Positions 35,329-44,473 of a DNA stretch of 64,000 nucleotides are shown here, piece by piece. The position numbers were made by a program, and so were the translations under genes. Source of the stretch: Flavobacteriales bacterium (lineage in GTDB: Bacteria > Bacteroidota > Bacteroidia > Flavobacteriales > Flavobacteriaceae); NCBI GenBank assembly GCA_011524905.1, contig WTJI01000044.1, forward strand, positions 1 through 64,000, in the 5' to 3' direction. Positions within the stretch are counted from its first letter, which is position 1. Each line of letters opens with the position of its first letter. The notes beneath the pieces were generated by a model. It searched no databases and was not told the DNA's origin. It worked only from the letters and a program-made list of their open reading frames with translations.

Positions 35329-36346
35329 AAACAATCTTTTTTTGCAAGCCTTAGCTGGCCAATCAGTAAACAGGCCTCCAGTTTGGATGATGCGCCAAGC
35401 GGGTCGCTATTTGCCTGATTTTATGAAACTCAAAGCCAAATACGATTTTTTTACCCGTTGTCAAACCCCCGAACTGGCGGCTGAAATCACAGTTATGCCT
35501 ATTGATCAAATTGGGCCAGATGCAGCGATTTTATTTAGTGATATCCTGGTTGTGCTTCAAGCCATGAATATTCAAGTGGAGATGAAAGACGGAATTGGAC
35601 CGTGGCTACCCAAACCCATTCAAAGCCAGGCAGATCTGCAACAAGTTATTGTTCCCGAAGTCGAAGAAGCATTAGATTATGTTTTTGGAGGAATTGACAT
35701 AACACTCGAAAAACTGGAAAATCGTGTGCCATTGATTGGTTTTGCTGGTTCGCCTTGGACACTGCTGTGCTATGCTGTTCAAGGGCAAGGGTCAAAAACT
35801 TTTGACAAAGCCAAGGCTTTCTGTTTTGAACAACCCACTTTAGCGCATGAACTTTTACAAAAAATCACAGACACCACCATTGCTTATCTAAAAAAGAAAG
35901 CGAAACATGGCGTTCATGCTGTTCAGATTTTTGATTCATGGGGTGGTTTGCTTTCCCCTGATGACTACCAAAATTTCTCCTGGCCCTACATACAGCAAAT
36001 TGTCAACGCCCTGAAAGAACAGATATCTGTCATTGTTTTTGGAAAAGGTTGCTGGTTTGCACTGAGAGAAATGAGTCAATCAGGAGCTGCTGCGCTGGGA
36101 ATAGATTGGACTTGTTCGGCAGAAAACGCCCGCTATTTATCAGGTGGAAACATTACTCTACAAGGCAACTATGACCCCTCCCGTCTACTTGCACCCATCC
36201 CAACTATCACTCAAGATGTTCACAAAATGATCCGAGCCTTTGGAAAAGATCGCTATATTGTAAATTTAGGTCATGGGATACTTCCCAATATCCCAGTTTC
36301 ACATGCGAAGGCATTCGTGGAGGCTGTTAAAAATTATAAAGAATAA
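35318..36346 (+). CDS. hemE: Uroporphyrinogen decarboxylase
   Basis: A 342-residue enzyme with [16 protein letters not shown] near the N-terminus, [25 protein letters not shown] and a C-terminal [14 protein letters not shown], all HemE signatures. It decarboxylates uroporphyrinogen III to coproporphyrinogen III. I chose ATG 35318, which overlaps hemD by 11 bp; a longer frame upstream is only hemD read in another frame. Confidence 0.96.
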   Translation: MQPKNNLFLQALAGQSVNRPPVWMMRQAGRYLPDFMKLKAKYDFFTRCQTPELAAEITVMPIDQIGPDAAILFSDILVVLQAMNIQVEMKDGIGPWLPKPIQSQADLQQVIVPEVEEALDYVFGGIDITLEKLENRVPLIGFAGSPWTLLCYAVQGQGSKTFDKAKAFCFEQPTLAHELLQKITDTTIAYLKKKAKHGVHAVQIFDSWGGLLSPDDYQNFSWPYIQQIVNALKEQISVIVFGKGCWFALREMSQSGAAALGIDWTCSAENARYLSGGNITLQGNYDPSRLLAPIPTITQDVHKMIRAFGKDRYIVNLGHGILPNIPVSHAKAFVEAVKNYKE

Positions 36347-36348
36347 AG

Positions 36349-37251
36349 TTGAAAGAACAATTTTACCCCTACATCCAGCGATTACAAGACCAAATAACAC
36401 AAAAATTAGAATCGCTAGACCATTTAGGCTCATTTATGGAGGAAAAATGGGAGCGTCCTGGTGGTGGTGGTGGGCAAACTCGCATTCTAGAAGGAGGTAG
36501 TATTTTTGAAAAAGCAGGCGTCAACATCTCTGCCGTACACGGAGACCTACCACCCAGTATGCAGGCCTATTTTGGTGTTGATCAGGCTACTTTTTACGCC
36601 TGCGGTCTGAGTCTAGTCATCCACCCTAAAAGCCCTATGGTGCCAACTGTTCACGCTAATTTTCGTTATTTCGAAATGTATGAACCTGATGGCAAACGCA
36701 AAGATCAATGGTTCGGTGGTGGACTCGATTTGACTCCTTATTACTTGTTTGAAGAAGATGTTCAGCATTTTCACCAATGTTGTAAAAATAGCTGCGATGC
36801 TTTTGATATTAATTTTTATACAACGTTTAAAAAAGCCTGTGACACCTATTTCTGGAATGCCCACCGGAATGAAGCCAGAGGCGTTGGTGGGCTCTTTTTT
36901 GATTACCTCAGACCCACAGAAAACATCAGTTTGCAAGACCGCTATGATTTTGTAACAGCAATAGGCAATACATTCCTTAATGCTTACATTCCGATCGTTC
37001 AAAAAAGAAAAGACTATCGCTATACCCCCCAACAGCGTAACTGGCAAGAAATCAGGAGAGGGCGATACGTTGAGTTCAATCTTATTCACGATAAAGGCAC
37101 CCTTTTTGGCTTAAAAACCAATGGCCGCATCGAAAGTATTTTGATGAGTCTGCCTGCACACGTTCAATGGAAATACAATTATCATCCAGAAGCTGGAAGT
37201 GATGAGGCAGCACTACTTGAAGTGCTCAAAACCCCTAAAGACTGGGTGTAA
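36349..37251 (+). CDS. hemF: Coproporphyrinogen-III oxidase, aerobic
   Basis: A 300-residue oxygen-dependent oxidase. Signatures: WERPGGGGGQTRIL, GVNISAVHGDLP, VHANFRYFEMY, WFGGGLDLTPYY, and FFDYLRP. It converts coproporphyrinogen III to protoporphyrinogen IX with O2. The start is TTG, 2 bp after the hemE stop; the first ATG is inside the conserved domain, and the N-terminus from TTG aligns with the family's usual length, so TTG is well supported. Confidence 0.95.
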   Translation: MKEQFYPYIQRLQDQITQKLESLDHLGSFMEEKWERPGGGGGQTRILEGGSIFEKAGVNISAVHGDLPPSMQAYFGVDQATFYACGLSLVIHPKSPMVPTVHANFRYFEMYEPDGKRKDQWFGGGLDLTPYYLFEEDVQHFHQCCKNSCDAFDINFYTTFKKACDTYFWNAHRNEARGVGGLFFDYLRPTENISLQDRYDFVTAIGNTFLNAYIPIVQKRKDYRYTPQQRNWQEIRRGRYVEFNLIHDKGTLFGLKTNGRIESILMSLPAHVQWKYNYHPEAGSDEAALLEVLKTPKDWV

Positions 37252-37268
37252 TTATTAAATAACGGGAA

Positions 37269-38579
37269 ATGGGAACCAAACAAATCTTAATCATTATTCC
37301 AGTATTGATCATTTTTTCATACTTGTTTGATGCCTTTTCTCGTAAAACTAAATTCCCTTCTGTACTTCTACTCATAGGTACTGGCATGGTATCGCGCGCC
37401 ATTGCAGACTGGTATGGCTTTGCTGGACTGGAAATGCTAACAGCTCTTATCGCTGTTTTGGGAACCATTGGTTTGATTCTTATTGTGCTAGAGGGAGCAC
37501 TGGAATTGCAAATCAAAAAAGAAAGCATGGGTACTTTATTCTCAGGCTTTACCGCTGCTTTGGTTATTCTGGTCGTTAATATTTGGGTTGTTGGACAACT
37601 AATTACCTTATTTACTGATATTTCGCCTTCACTATCAATTGTGTTAGCAGTACCATTATCGATCATCAGCAGCGCAGTCGCTATTCCTTCTGCTGCGGGT
37701 TTACTTCAGCAGGATCGAGAATTTGTAGTCTATGAATCAACATTTTCGGACATCCTAGGAATTCTTATATTCAACTATGCTCTGGGTCAATATCATAAAG
37801 AGGAAGTGCTATTTGCCGCTTCCCCACTACTGCAATTGGGTGCCCAGCTTATAGGTATCGTACTTTTGTCTTTGGCTATAGCTTTTGCTCTCTTTCAATT
37901 ACTGAAGCGCATCACCCATCATGTCAAGTTTTTTCTGATTTTAGCACTGTTAATTCTTTTGTACGCTCTAGGAAAATTCCTGCACCTGCCTGCCCTGGTC
38001 ACCATTTTTATTTTTGGACTGTTCTTGGGTAATATCAAAACCTTATTTCCTAAATTTTTATCTCAATACGTCAATCCTGAAAAAATCGAAAAAGACCTAC
38101 ACGAATTTCATGTACTGACAGGAGAGTCCACATTTTTAGTTCGGACTTTTTTCTTTTTATTCTTTGGTTTTTCAATTACACTTGACACCTTTTTAGGCGT
38201 AGAACCCTATTTCTATGGATTACTCATTTTGGGTGCAATGTTGGGGGTCCGTTATGCTTATTTTGGAATTACCCAATGGCAATTACAACCCAGTACTCGT
38301 GTTTTTTTATCCCCACGAGGATTGATCAGTATCTTGCTTTTCTTTCAATTACAAGAGAGCCAAATACCTGAACTCCAAAATCAAATCATCGATGAAAGAG
38401 TTTTATTGATCATCATAATTTTTTCCATGCTAGTTATGTTGTTGGGAACAATTCGTTCCCCCATTTCATCATCAACAGACGAACTAGAACTTACTATCAC
38501 CAACCCTGAAATCGAGCTGCCTACGCCAAACGATTCCCTTAACGAAAATAACAGCGATGTACCCGATACAGAGAAATAG
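37269..38579 (+). CDS. Cation:proton antiporter (CPA family)
   Basis: A 436-residue protein with about 12 hydrophobic helices. Signals of the family include PSVLLLIGTGMVSRA, LEGALELQIK, AVPLSIISSAVAIPSA and STFSDILGILIFN. The acidic residues in membrane helices fit sodium/proton antiport. The C-terminal tail is acidic and overlaps hemB by 23 bp. Its insertion between hemF and hemB suggests cotranscription, not a role in heme synthesis. Confidence 0.85.
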   Translation: MGTKQILIIIPVLIIFSYLFDAFSRKTKFPSVLLLIGTGMVSRAIADWYGFAGLEMLTALIAVLGTIGLILIVLEGALELQIKKESMGTLFSGFTAALVILVVNIWVVGQLITLFTDISPSLSIVLAVPLSIISSAVAIPSAAGLLQQDREFVVYESTFSDILGILIFNYALGQYHKEEVLFAASPLLQLGAQLIGIVLLSLAIAFALFQLLKRITHHVKFFLILALLILLYALGKFLHLPALVTIFIFGLFLGNIKTLFPKFLSQYVNPEKIEKDLHEFHVLTGESTFLVRTFFFLFFGFSITLDTFLGVEPYFYGLLILGAMLGVRYAYFGITQWQLQPSTRVFLSPRGLISILLFFQLQESQIPELQNQIIDERVLLIIIIFSMLVMLLGTIRSPISSSTDELELTITNPEIELPTPNDSLNENNSDVPDTEK

Positions 38580-39531
38580 ACGCTTGCGAAGTAGCGAAAG
38601 TATACGTCAAATGGTGCGCGAACACCACTTGCGCCCTCAAGATTTTATTGTACCCTTATTTGTTATAGAAGGTCATAACACCAAAGAACAAATTCCTTCA
38701 ATGCCTGGTTATTTTCGGATGACTCTTGACCTTCTAACCGATGAAGTCAATGAACTTTGGAACCTTGGGCTTCGTTCGGTACTGATATTTGTCAAGGTTC
38801 CAGATGCAAAAAAGGACAACAAAGGGACAGAAGCTCTCAACCCAGAGGGACTCATGCAACAAGCCGTTCAAACGATTAAATCCATAACTCCAAATATGGT
38901 CGTTATGACTGATGTCGCTTTGGATCCCTATTCAAATTACGGTCATGACGGCATCGTTGAAAATGGGAAGATTCTCAATGATGAAACGGTGGCTGTTCTT
39001 GGTGAAATGGCTTTGAGTCACGCCCAAGCAGGTGCCGATATCGTAGCGCCCAGCGATATGATGGATGGTCGCATTGGGCACATCCGCCAACGCTTGGAAG
39101 ACGAAAACTTTCCCGATACGGGTATCATGAGTTATAGTGCTAAGTATGCTTCTTCATTTTACGGGCCTTTCAGAGATGCTTTGGACTCAGCCCCAGGATT
39201 TGGTGACAAGAAAACGTACCAAATGGATTTTGCCAATCGCTTTGACGCCCTAACAGAAAGTGAAAAAGATATAGCCGAAGGAGCAGATATTTTAATGGTT
39301 AAGCCAGGTATCGCTTATTTGGATATCGTTTATGAACTTAGTCAAAAACTCCCTATCCCTATTGCAGTTTATCAAGTCAGTGGTGAATATGCTATGCTTA
39401 AAGCCGCTGCCGAAAAAGGATGGCTGGATTATGAAAATGTAATGCTGGAACAATTGATAGCTTTCAAACGAAGCGGTGCACGGTTAATTGCGTCTTACTT
39501 TGCCAAAGAAGCTGTTTCTCTGATACAATAG
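38557..39531 (+). CDS. hemB: Delta-aminolevulinic acid dehydratase
   Basis: A 324-residue enzyme with Schiff-base lysines K196 (SYSAKYASSFYGPF) and K249 (LMVKPGIAYLD). The metal loop near 119-131 reads DVALDPYSNYGHDG, with no cysteines, indicating the magnesium- or potassium-dependent class instead of the zinc class. It condenses two aminolevulinate molecules into porphobilinogen. Start ATG 38557 overlaps the antiporter gene by 23 bp, and the N-terminus fits the family. Confidence 0.96.
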   Translation: MYPIQRNRRLRSSESIRQMVREHHLRPQDFIVPLFVIEGHNTKEQIPSMPGYFRMTLDLLTDEVNELWNLGLRSVLIFVKVPDAKKDNKGTEALNPEGLMQQAVQTIKSITPNMVVMTDVALDPYSNYGHDGIVENGKILNDETVAVLGEMALSHAQAGADIVAPSDMMDGRIGHIRQRLEDENFPDTGIMSYSAKYASSFYGPFRDALDSAPGFGDKKTYQMDFANRFDALTESEKDIAEGADILMVKPGIAYLDIVYELSQKLPIPIAVYQVSGEYAMLKAAAEKGWLDYENVMLEQLIAFKRSGARLIASYFAKEAVSLIQ

Positions 39532-39627
39532 TGTTAGATTTATTGGCATCAAGCAGCAAATCAAGGGTTGCCCAAAAATAGCAATCTCATTCTTTCCTAT
39601 TAAAAAGGTTAATTATCGCCTCCATCT

Positions 39628-40353
39628 TTATTCTATCCAACCTTTTTGATGAAGCTCGGTGTAAATAGCTTTGGCTTTATTTTTTGGCAACTGATAATAA
39701 AATGGAACTTCTCCTTTAGAGCGAAATACAATAAAAGCTCCGGATCTTGAAGATATAAGTACTTTGATTTTTTTACGTGATACAGTTGAGAAATAACCTT
39801 TTTTAAGCCTTTGTGTTGCAATACCGTTGATTCTCCTCCGCAACTTCGGTATACTATCAACCCATTGGACTTGGGTGGTTTTTCGATCTAAATGGGCACC
39901 ATAAGCACCTGTGATTTCTATACTATCTGGCGAAATGTGCAATTGATTGGGCTGATGGGCATAAAACAACCCACCAGCAATTCCTAAAATACTTAAACCC
40001 AAAACTGCCATACCCACATACAAGTTGAAGGGCTTATTACCATTATCTGGATAAAACTTTTGACTTCGCCACAAAATATAGCAATAGAATACTAGTGGGT
40101 AAAATACCAGCCAATAAACAACAGCATCACCTGGAAAAGTGAAATGAAGGAAAAGTCCAACAAAAAAGGTGCTAAAAGCTAAAAAAATGTGCACTTTTTT
40201 GAAGAATTTTAAATATGGAATTAGTGCAAACCTGGCCTGCTTTTCTGGCGTAAGTGTATTGTAACCAGCAAGTAGATAGGTTGCATTCGAAGGGTTTATC
40301 AGTAATCCTATACCTAAAAAGACAACACTTAAAAACAACAAAATCACAATCAT
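39628..40353 (-). CDS. DUF3784-type membrane protein with PH-like domain
   Basis: A 241-residue protein. Residues 1-70 carry the DUF3784 pattern: a hydrophobic helix, then LLAGYNTLTPEKQARF and a second helix. Two more helices follow to about 135, then a soluble beta-rich C-terminal region (HISPDSIEITGAYGAHLD, SRSGAFIVFRSKGEVPFYY) like bacterial PH domains. Function unknown. It is convergent with hemB, with 96 bp between, and divergent from ogt. Confidence 0.75.
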   Translation of the reverse strand: MIVILLFLSVVFLGIGLLINPSNATYLLAGYNTLTPEKQARFALIPYLKFFKKVHIFLAFSTFFVGLFLHFTFPGDAVVYWLVFYPLVFYCYILWRSQKFYPDNGNKPFNLYVGMAVLGLSILGIAGGLFYAHQPNQLHISPDSIEITGAYGAHLDRKTTQVQWVDSIPKLRRRINGIATQRLKKGYFSTVSRKKIKVLISSRSGAFIVFRSKGEVPFYYQLPKNKAKAIYTELHQKGWIE

Positions 40354-40357
40354 ATAC

Positions 40358-40365
40358 TATTTTTG
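40358..40365 (+). promoter_or_regulatory. -7 element of ogt
   Basis: TATTTTTG is a perfect TAnnTTTG match 41 bp before the ATG at 40407. Confidence 0.5.
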
Positions 40366-40406
40366 TTTAACTTTGGTCTATAACCGTCAGCTTAAAATTT
40401 CTGAAA

Positions 40407-40880
40407 ATGAATACCGCCTACTACAATAGTCCGTTGGGTTGGTTGGAAGTTATCGCAAACAATGGAGGCGTAGCCCATATTCATTTTTTAGCGGAGCCCC
40501 CAAAAGAAAAGTCAATTGCTTCGCCCTTCTTAAATCTTGTTGTTCAACAACTTGACGATTACTTTACCGGTAAAAATAAAATATTTTCTTTTCCCATCAA
40601 TCCAGATGGAACCGAATTTCAATTGCATGTTTGGGAATTATTGGGAAACATACCCTATGGCACCACGCTACCCTATTTGAAAGTTGCTCAAAAAATGGGA
40701 GATACGAAAAAGGTGCGCGCCATTGCTGGTGCCATTGCAAAAAATCCAATTCTTATCGCCATTCCGTGTCACAGAATTATTGGTAGTGACCGAAGCCTGG
40801 TAGGTTATTCAGGTGGATTAGAACGAAAAAGGGGGCTGCTAGAGCTCGAGGGGTTTCCAAAACAAAAAACCTTATTTTAG
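40407..40880 (+). CDS. ogt: Methylated-DNA-protein-cysteine methyltransferase
   Basis: A 157-residue suicide DNA-repair protein. Acceptor Cys121 lies in AIPCHRIIG, preceded by the helix-turn-helix region YLKVAQKMGDTKKVRAIAGA. It transfers methyl groups from O6-methylguanine to itself. It lacks an Ada N-terminal domain, so it is Ogt/AGT-like. It is first in a run with the serine hydrolase, exonuclease and ABC genes. Confidence 0.94.
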   Translation: MNTAYYNSPLGWLEVIANNGGVAHIHFLAEPPKEKSIASPFLNLVVQQLDDYFTGKNKIFSFPINPDGTEFQLHVWELLGNIPYGTTLPYLKVAQKMGDTKKVRAIAGAIAKNPILIAIPCHRIIGSDRSLVGYSGGLERKRGLLELEGFPKQKTLF

Positions 40881-40901
40881 GCACTAATTAAAATTCTGAA
40901 A

Positions 40902-42059
40902 ATGCGAAAAAATATCATGACCCTATTGGTGGGCTTGGCTTTCGCCTATGGCTTACTTTTTGTCACGGGCTACGACTGGTTTTTAAAGGGCCTTTCTGTT
41001 ATTTATTTAACAGGTCACAATACAGCCTTTTTAGACGATTACAAGCACTTTGACAACCGAAAAGTCAAATCGGCAAATATAGCCCAACCCTGGGCCAGAC
41101 ACAGAAATTACAACCAAACAAAATCGCCAGCATCCTTAGAGGCCTATCACAAGGCAACTAAAACTGTTGCTTTTTTGGTTATCCAAAATGATAGTGTACT
41201 ACATGAAAAATATTATAATGGTTACAGCTCGGTTTCCAAGTCTAATTCTTTTTCAGTAGTCAAGAGTATGGTTTCTGCCTTGCTGGGTAAGGCTATAATG
41301 GACGGCCATGTAAAGAGCCTAGATCAAAAAGTAAAGGACTTTGTCCCAGAACTCCAAGGCCCATATGCAGATCAGGTTACCCTCGGCGATCTTTCTTCTA
41401 TGGCATCAGGCATGCAATGGGATGAAAAGTACTACAATCCTTTTTCTGTGACGGCTGCCGCTTATTTTGTGGAAGACATTACCCAATTGATCATTGATCA
41501 ACCCATAAATATAGAACCTGGTCAGGCCTTTCGATATAAAAGTGGTGCAACACAATTATTGGGTATTGCCTTGACTCGCGCCATTCAAAAAGAATTAAGC
41601 ACCTACTTGTCCGAAAGCTTCTGGCAACCCATGGGTGCAGAACAAGATGCCTTATGGGAGCTAGATTCACAAGCCAGCGGTATGGAAAAGGCCTATTGCT
41701 GTTTTGCCAGTAACGCCCGTGATTTTGCCCGTTTCGGTAAACTTTACAAAGATCATGGGAAGTGGCAAGGAGAAGTTTTGCTTGATTCAAGCTTTGTGGC
41801 TACCTCTGTTAAACCCCGTTTCGAAGCAAGCCCAGAATACGGCTATGGTTGGTGGTTAGAAACTTACAAAGGCCATAGGGTATATATGGAGAGGGGTCAT
41901 TTGGGACAATATATCATCGTATTTCCAGACCTAGATTTAATTACAGTTCGCCTTGGTGAATTAAAAGGAAAATCTCTGGAAGGTAAGCCCTACACAGAAG
42001 ATATTTATATTTACATGGATGCCGCATTAGAAATGGCTGGTCATGTTACAAAAAATTAA
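40902..42059 (+). CDS. Serine hydrolase of the class C beta-lactamase fold
   Basis: A 385-residue protein with an N-terminal signal anchor (residues 5-24). Catalytic SxxK is S118-V-V-K121 (NSFSVVKSM), the Tyr motif appears in FRYKSGATQLLG, and a C-terminal ERGHLGQY contains the HxG-like element. The sequence resembles the 6-aminohexanoate-dimer hydrolase/esterase subgroup. The substrate is unknown. Its end overlaps the exonuclease gene by 17 bp. Confidence 0.85.
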   Translation: MRKNIMTLLVGLAFAYGLLFVTGYDWFLKGLSVIYLTGHNTAFLDDYKHFDNRKVKSANIAQPWARHRNYNQTKSPASLEAYHKATKTVAFLVIQNDSVLHEKYYNGYSSVSKSNSFSVVKSMVSALLGKAIMDGHVKSLDQKVKDFVPELQGPYADQVTLGDLSSMASGMQWDEKYYNPFSVTAAAYFVEDITQLIIDQPINIEPGQAFRYKSGATQLLGIALTRAIQKELSTYLSESFWQPMGAEQDALWELDSQASGMEKAYCCFASNARDFARFGKLYKDHGKWQGEVLLDSSFVATSVKPRFEASPEYGYGWWLETYKGHRVYMERGHLGQYIIVFPDLDLITVRLGELKGKSLEGKPYTEDIYIYMDAALEMAGHVTKN

Positions 42060-42762
42060 CCTGCATAACGTACTTTTCTTGGACATCGAAACGGTGCCAA
42101 TCGCACCAGAATATGATCAACTTACCGAGGAAGAACAATTGTTGTATGCCGAAAAAACAGCCTATCAAAGAGGTGAAGATATCACTCCAGAAGAACATTA
42201 CCAAAGAGCTGGCATTTGGGCTGAGTTTGGTAAAATTATTTGCTTATCCGTAGGCTATTTTGCACCCAACAGTCCTGCTAGAAATTATCGAATTAAAAGC
42301 TTTACTGGTAACGAAAAAGATCTTTTAGTTGCCTTTAAATCCTTACTCGAGAAATATTTCAATCTGAATAAACATTTACTTTGTGCCCACAATGGCAAAG
42401 AATTCGACTTTCCCTACATCGCACGACGTATGATTATTCACGGCATTAGCTTACCAAAAATCCTCAATCACCATGGTAAAAAGCCTTGGGAGATACCCCA
42501 TTTGGATACGCTCCAATTGTGGCGTTTTGGTGATTATAAGCATTATACTTCACTCAAATTATTAGCGCACATTTTAGGGATTCCATCTCCCAAAGATGAT
42601 ATAGACGGCAGTCAAGTAGCACGAGTTTATTATGAAGATCAACAATTAGATCGTATTGTGAGTTACTGTGAAAAGGATGTTGTAACCATTGCACAAATTC
42701 TATTGAAAATGCGTCAGGAGCCATTACTAGAACCCGATGAAATTATTCATAGCAAATCATGA
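42043..42762 (+). CDS. PolB-like 3'-5' exonuclease
   Basis: A 239-residue DnaQ-fold nuclease with motif I D14-I-E16 (VLFLDIETVP), CAHNGKEFDFPYIARRM as motif II and VSYCEKDVVTIAQ as motif III, the arrangement of PF10108-type predicted exonucleases. It may act in DNA repair or proofreading. It overlaps the hydrolase gene by 17 bp and the ABC gene by 4 bp (ATGA), so it is tightly coupled. Confidence 0.88.
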   Translation: MLQKINLHNVLFLDIETVPIAPEYDQLTEEEQLLYAEKTAYQRGEDITPEEHYQRAGIWAEFGKIICLSVGYFAPNSPARNYRIKSFTGNEKDLLVAFKSLLEKYFNLNKHLLCAHNGKEFDFPYIARRMIIHGISLPKILNHHGKKPWEIPHLDTLQLWRFGDYKHYTSLKLLAHILGIPSPKDDIDGSQVARVYYEDQQLDRIVSYCEKDVVTIAQILLKMRQEPLLEPDEIIHSKS

Positions 42763-44405
42763 AAAAACTTTTCGTTGCCAGTAACTTATCAATACAAATT
42801 GGAAACCAAATTCTGGTAGATGGGCTAGATTTTTCAATTGATGAGAATGAGACCTTGGCTGTGGTGGGCGAATCAGGGAGTGGTAAATCATTGACAGCCT
42901 TGTCTTTATTGGGCCTTCTTCCGCCACTAGCCATAGTTAAAGCTGATCAACTTTGTTTTGACCAGCAATCTTTACTGGAACTCGATCAACGGAAGTGGAG
43001 CCAGCTAAGAGGCCAACAAATTGGTATGGTCTTTCAAGAGCCCCAGTCGAGTTTGAATCCAACTATGCGCTGTGGTCATCAGGTTGCAGAAGTCGTTAAG
43101 CGACATTTTCCAAGTGAAAAAAACATCAAACTCAAAGTACTAAACACCTTTGAAAAGGTACTACTCCCCCAAGTTAATCGCATTTACACTGCTTATCCGC
43201 ACGAACTCAGTGGTGGACAAAAACAACGGGTCATGATTGCCATGGCATTAATTTGCGAACCAAAACTTCTCATCTGTGACGAACCCACCACTGCCCTTGA
43301 TGTCACTGTGCAAAAAGAAATTTTGACACTACTCCAGAATCTGCAAGTAGAAAATAAGATGAGTATCCTATTTATTTCTCATGATTTGGGCTTAGTCAAA
43401 AGCTTTGCCGACACTGTTTTGGTCATGCGTAGAGGAAAAATTATTGAACAAGCTAAAATTAAAGCGCTTTTTGACAATCCTAAAAATGATTATACCAAAG
43501 GACTCCTTCAGGCACGCCCACCTTTAAATATTCGTCCCAAAAGATTAATTACTTTAGTCGATTATGAGCAAAGAAATACCCGAATTGAAGAGGAAACTCA
43601 AGAAGAAAGAAGCCAACGACACCAAGCTTTGTATAAACAAAAACCCCTGCTTACAGCACGAAATTTAAGTAAGTCCTATACTGCAAAACAATTTTTTTGG
43701 GAAAAGAAAACAAGTTTGGAAGTATTGGCACCTTTGGATTTTGAAATTTATCCTGGTGAAACGCTTGGCTTGGTCGGAGAGTCTGGAAGTGGAAAATCCA
43801 CCTTGGCAAGATGTCTAAGTTTTCTTACCACACCAACCACAGGCAGTGTATTCTTCGAAGGAGAGGCCTTATCCATTAACTCAGCTGCTGCACAAAATAA
43901 ATTGAGAAAAAATATACAATATATCTTTCAAGACCCCTTTGCTGCCCTCCATCCTAAAATAACGATTGGAAATATGCTTACCGAGGTATTACAACAATAC
44001 GATCATCCTGCTATTGAGGAGCGTATCGATGAACTATTAAACCAAGTAGGACTGACCCTCGATATGAAAAAACGCTACCCCCATCAGCTTTCAGGAGGAC
44101 AACGTCAACGAGCTGTGATTGCACGTGCACTAGCGCCCAGCCCCAAGCTAATTATCTGTGATGAAGCAGTGGCTGCACTTGACATTTCTGTACAAGCACA
44201 GGTTTTAAATTTACTTAATGACCTGAAAAATAAGCTCGGTTTGTCTTATCTATTTATATCTCATGATATGGCTGTTGTGCGTTATATGTCGGATCGGATT
44301 TTGGTTCTAAATCAAGGTCAAAAAGAAACACTTCAGGATGCCGATGTCTTATACAAGCATCCCGAAACGCCCTATACATCAAAACTGATTGAGGCAATCT
44401 TGTAA
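42759..44405 (+). CDS. Fused two-domain ABC transporter ATPase, peptide type
   Basis: A 548-residue protein with two complete ATPase domains. Each has Walker A (GESGSGKS), signature (LSGGQKQRV and LSGGQRQRA) and Walker B (LLICDEPTTALD and LIICDEAVAALD). The fusion corresponds to DppD plus DppF and is like YejF/GsiA of peptide importers. No permease or binding protein is adjacent, so the membrane partner is encoded elsewhere. Confidence 0.92.
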   Translation: MKKLFVASNLSIQIGNQILVDGLDFSIDENETLAVVGESGSGKSLTALSLLGLLPPLAIVKADQLCFDQQSLLELDQRKWSQLRGQQIGMVFQEPQSSLNPTMRCGHQVAEVVKRHFPSEKNIKLKVLNTFEKVLLPQVNRIYTAYPHELSGGQKQRVMIAMALICEPKLLICDEPTTALDVTVQKEILTLLQNLQVENKMSILFISHDLGLVKSFADTVLVMRRGKIIEQAKIKALFDNPKNDYTKGLLQARPPLNIRPKRLITLVDYEQRNTRIEEETQEERSQRHQALYKQKPLLTARNLSKSYTAKQFFWEKKTSLEVLAPLDFEIYPGETLGLVGESGSGKSTLARCLSFLTTPTTGSVFFEGEALSINSAAAQNKLRKNIQYIFQDPFAALHPKITIGNMLTEVLQQYDHPAIEERIDELLNQVGLTLDMKKRYPHQLSGGQRQRAVIARALAPSPKLIICDEAVAALDISVQAQVLNLLNDLKNKLGLSYLFISHDMAVVRYMSDRILVLNQGQKETLQDADVLYKHPETPYTSKLIEAIL

Positions 44406-44473
44406 TTGAAAATCGATAAACAGCACCTATCCCTATAGCAGTAGAAATAAGCATTCAGTCGAGAATGATTCTT

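Noticed and set aside
41500-41580. Apparent loss of the Y-x-N motif in the serine hydrolase
   Set aside because: FRYKSGATQLLG is the usual form (YxS) in the aminohexanoate-hydrolase-like subgroup, so this is not an anomaly.
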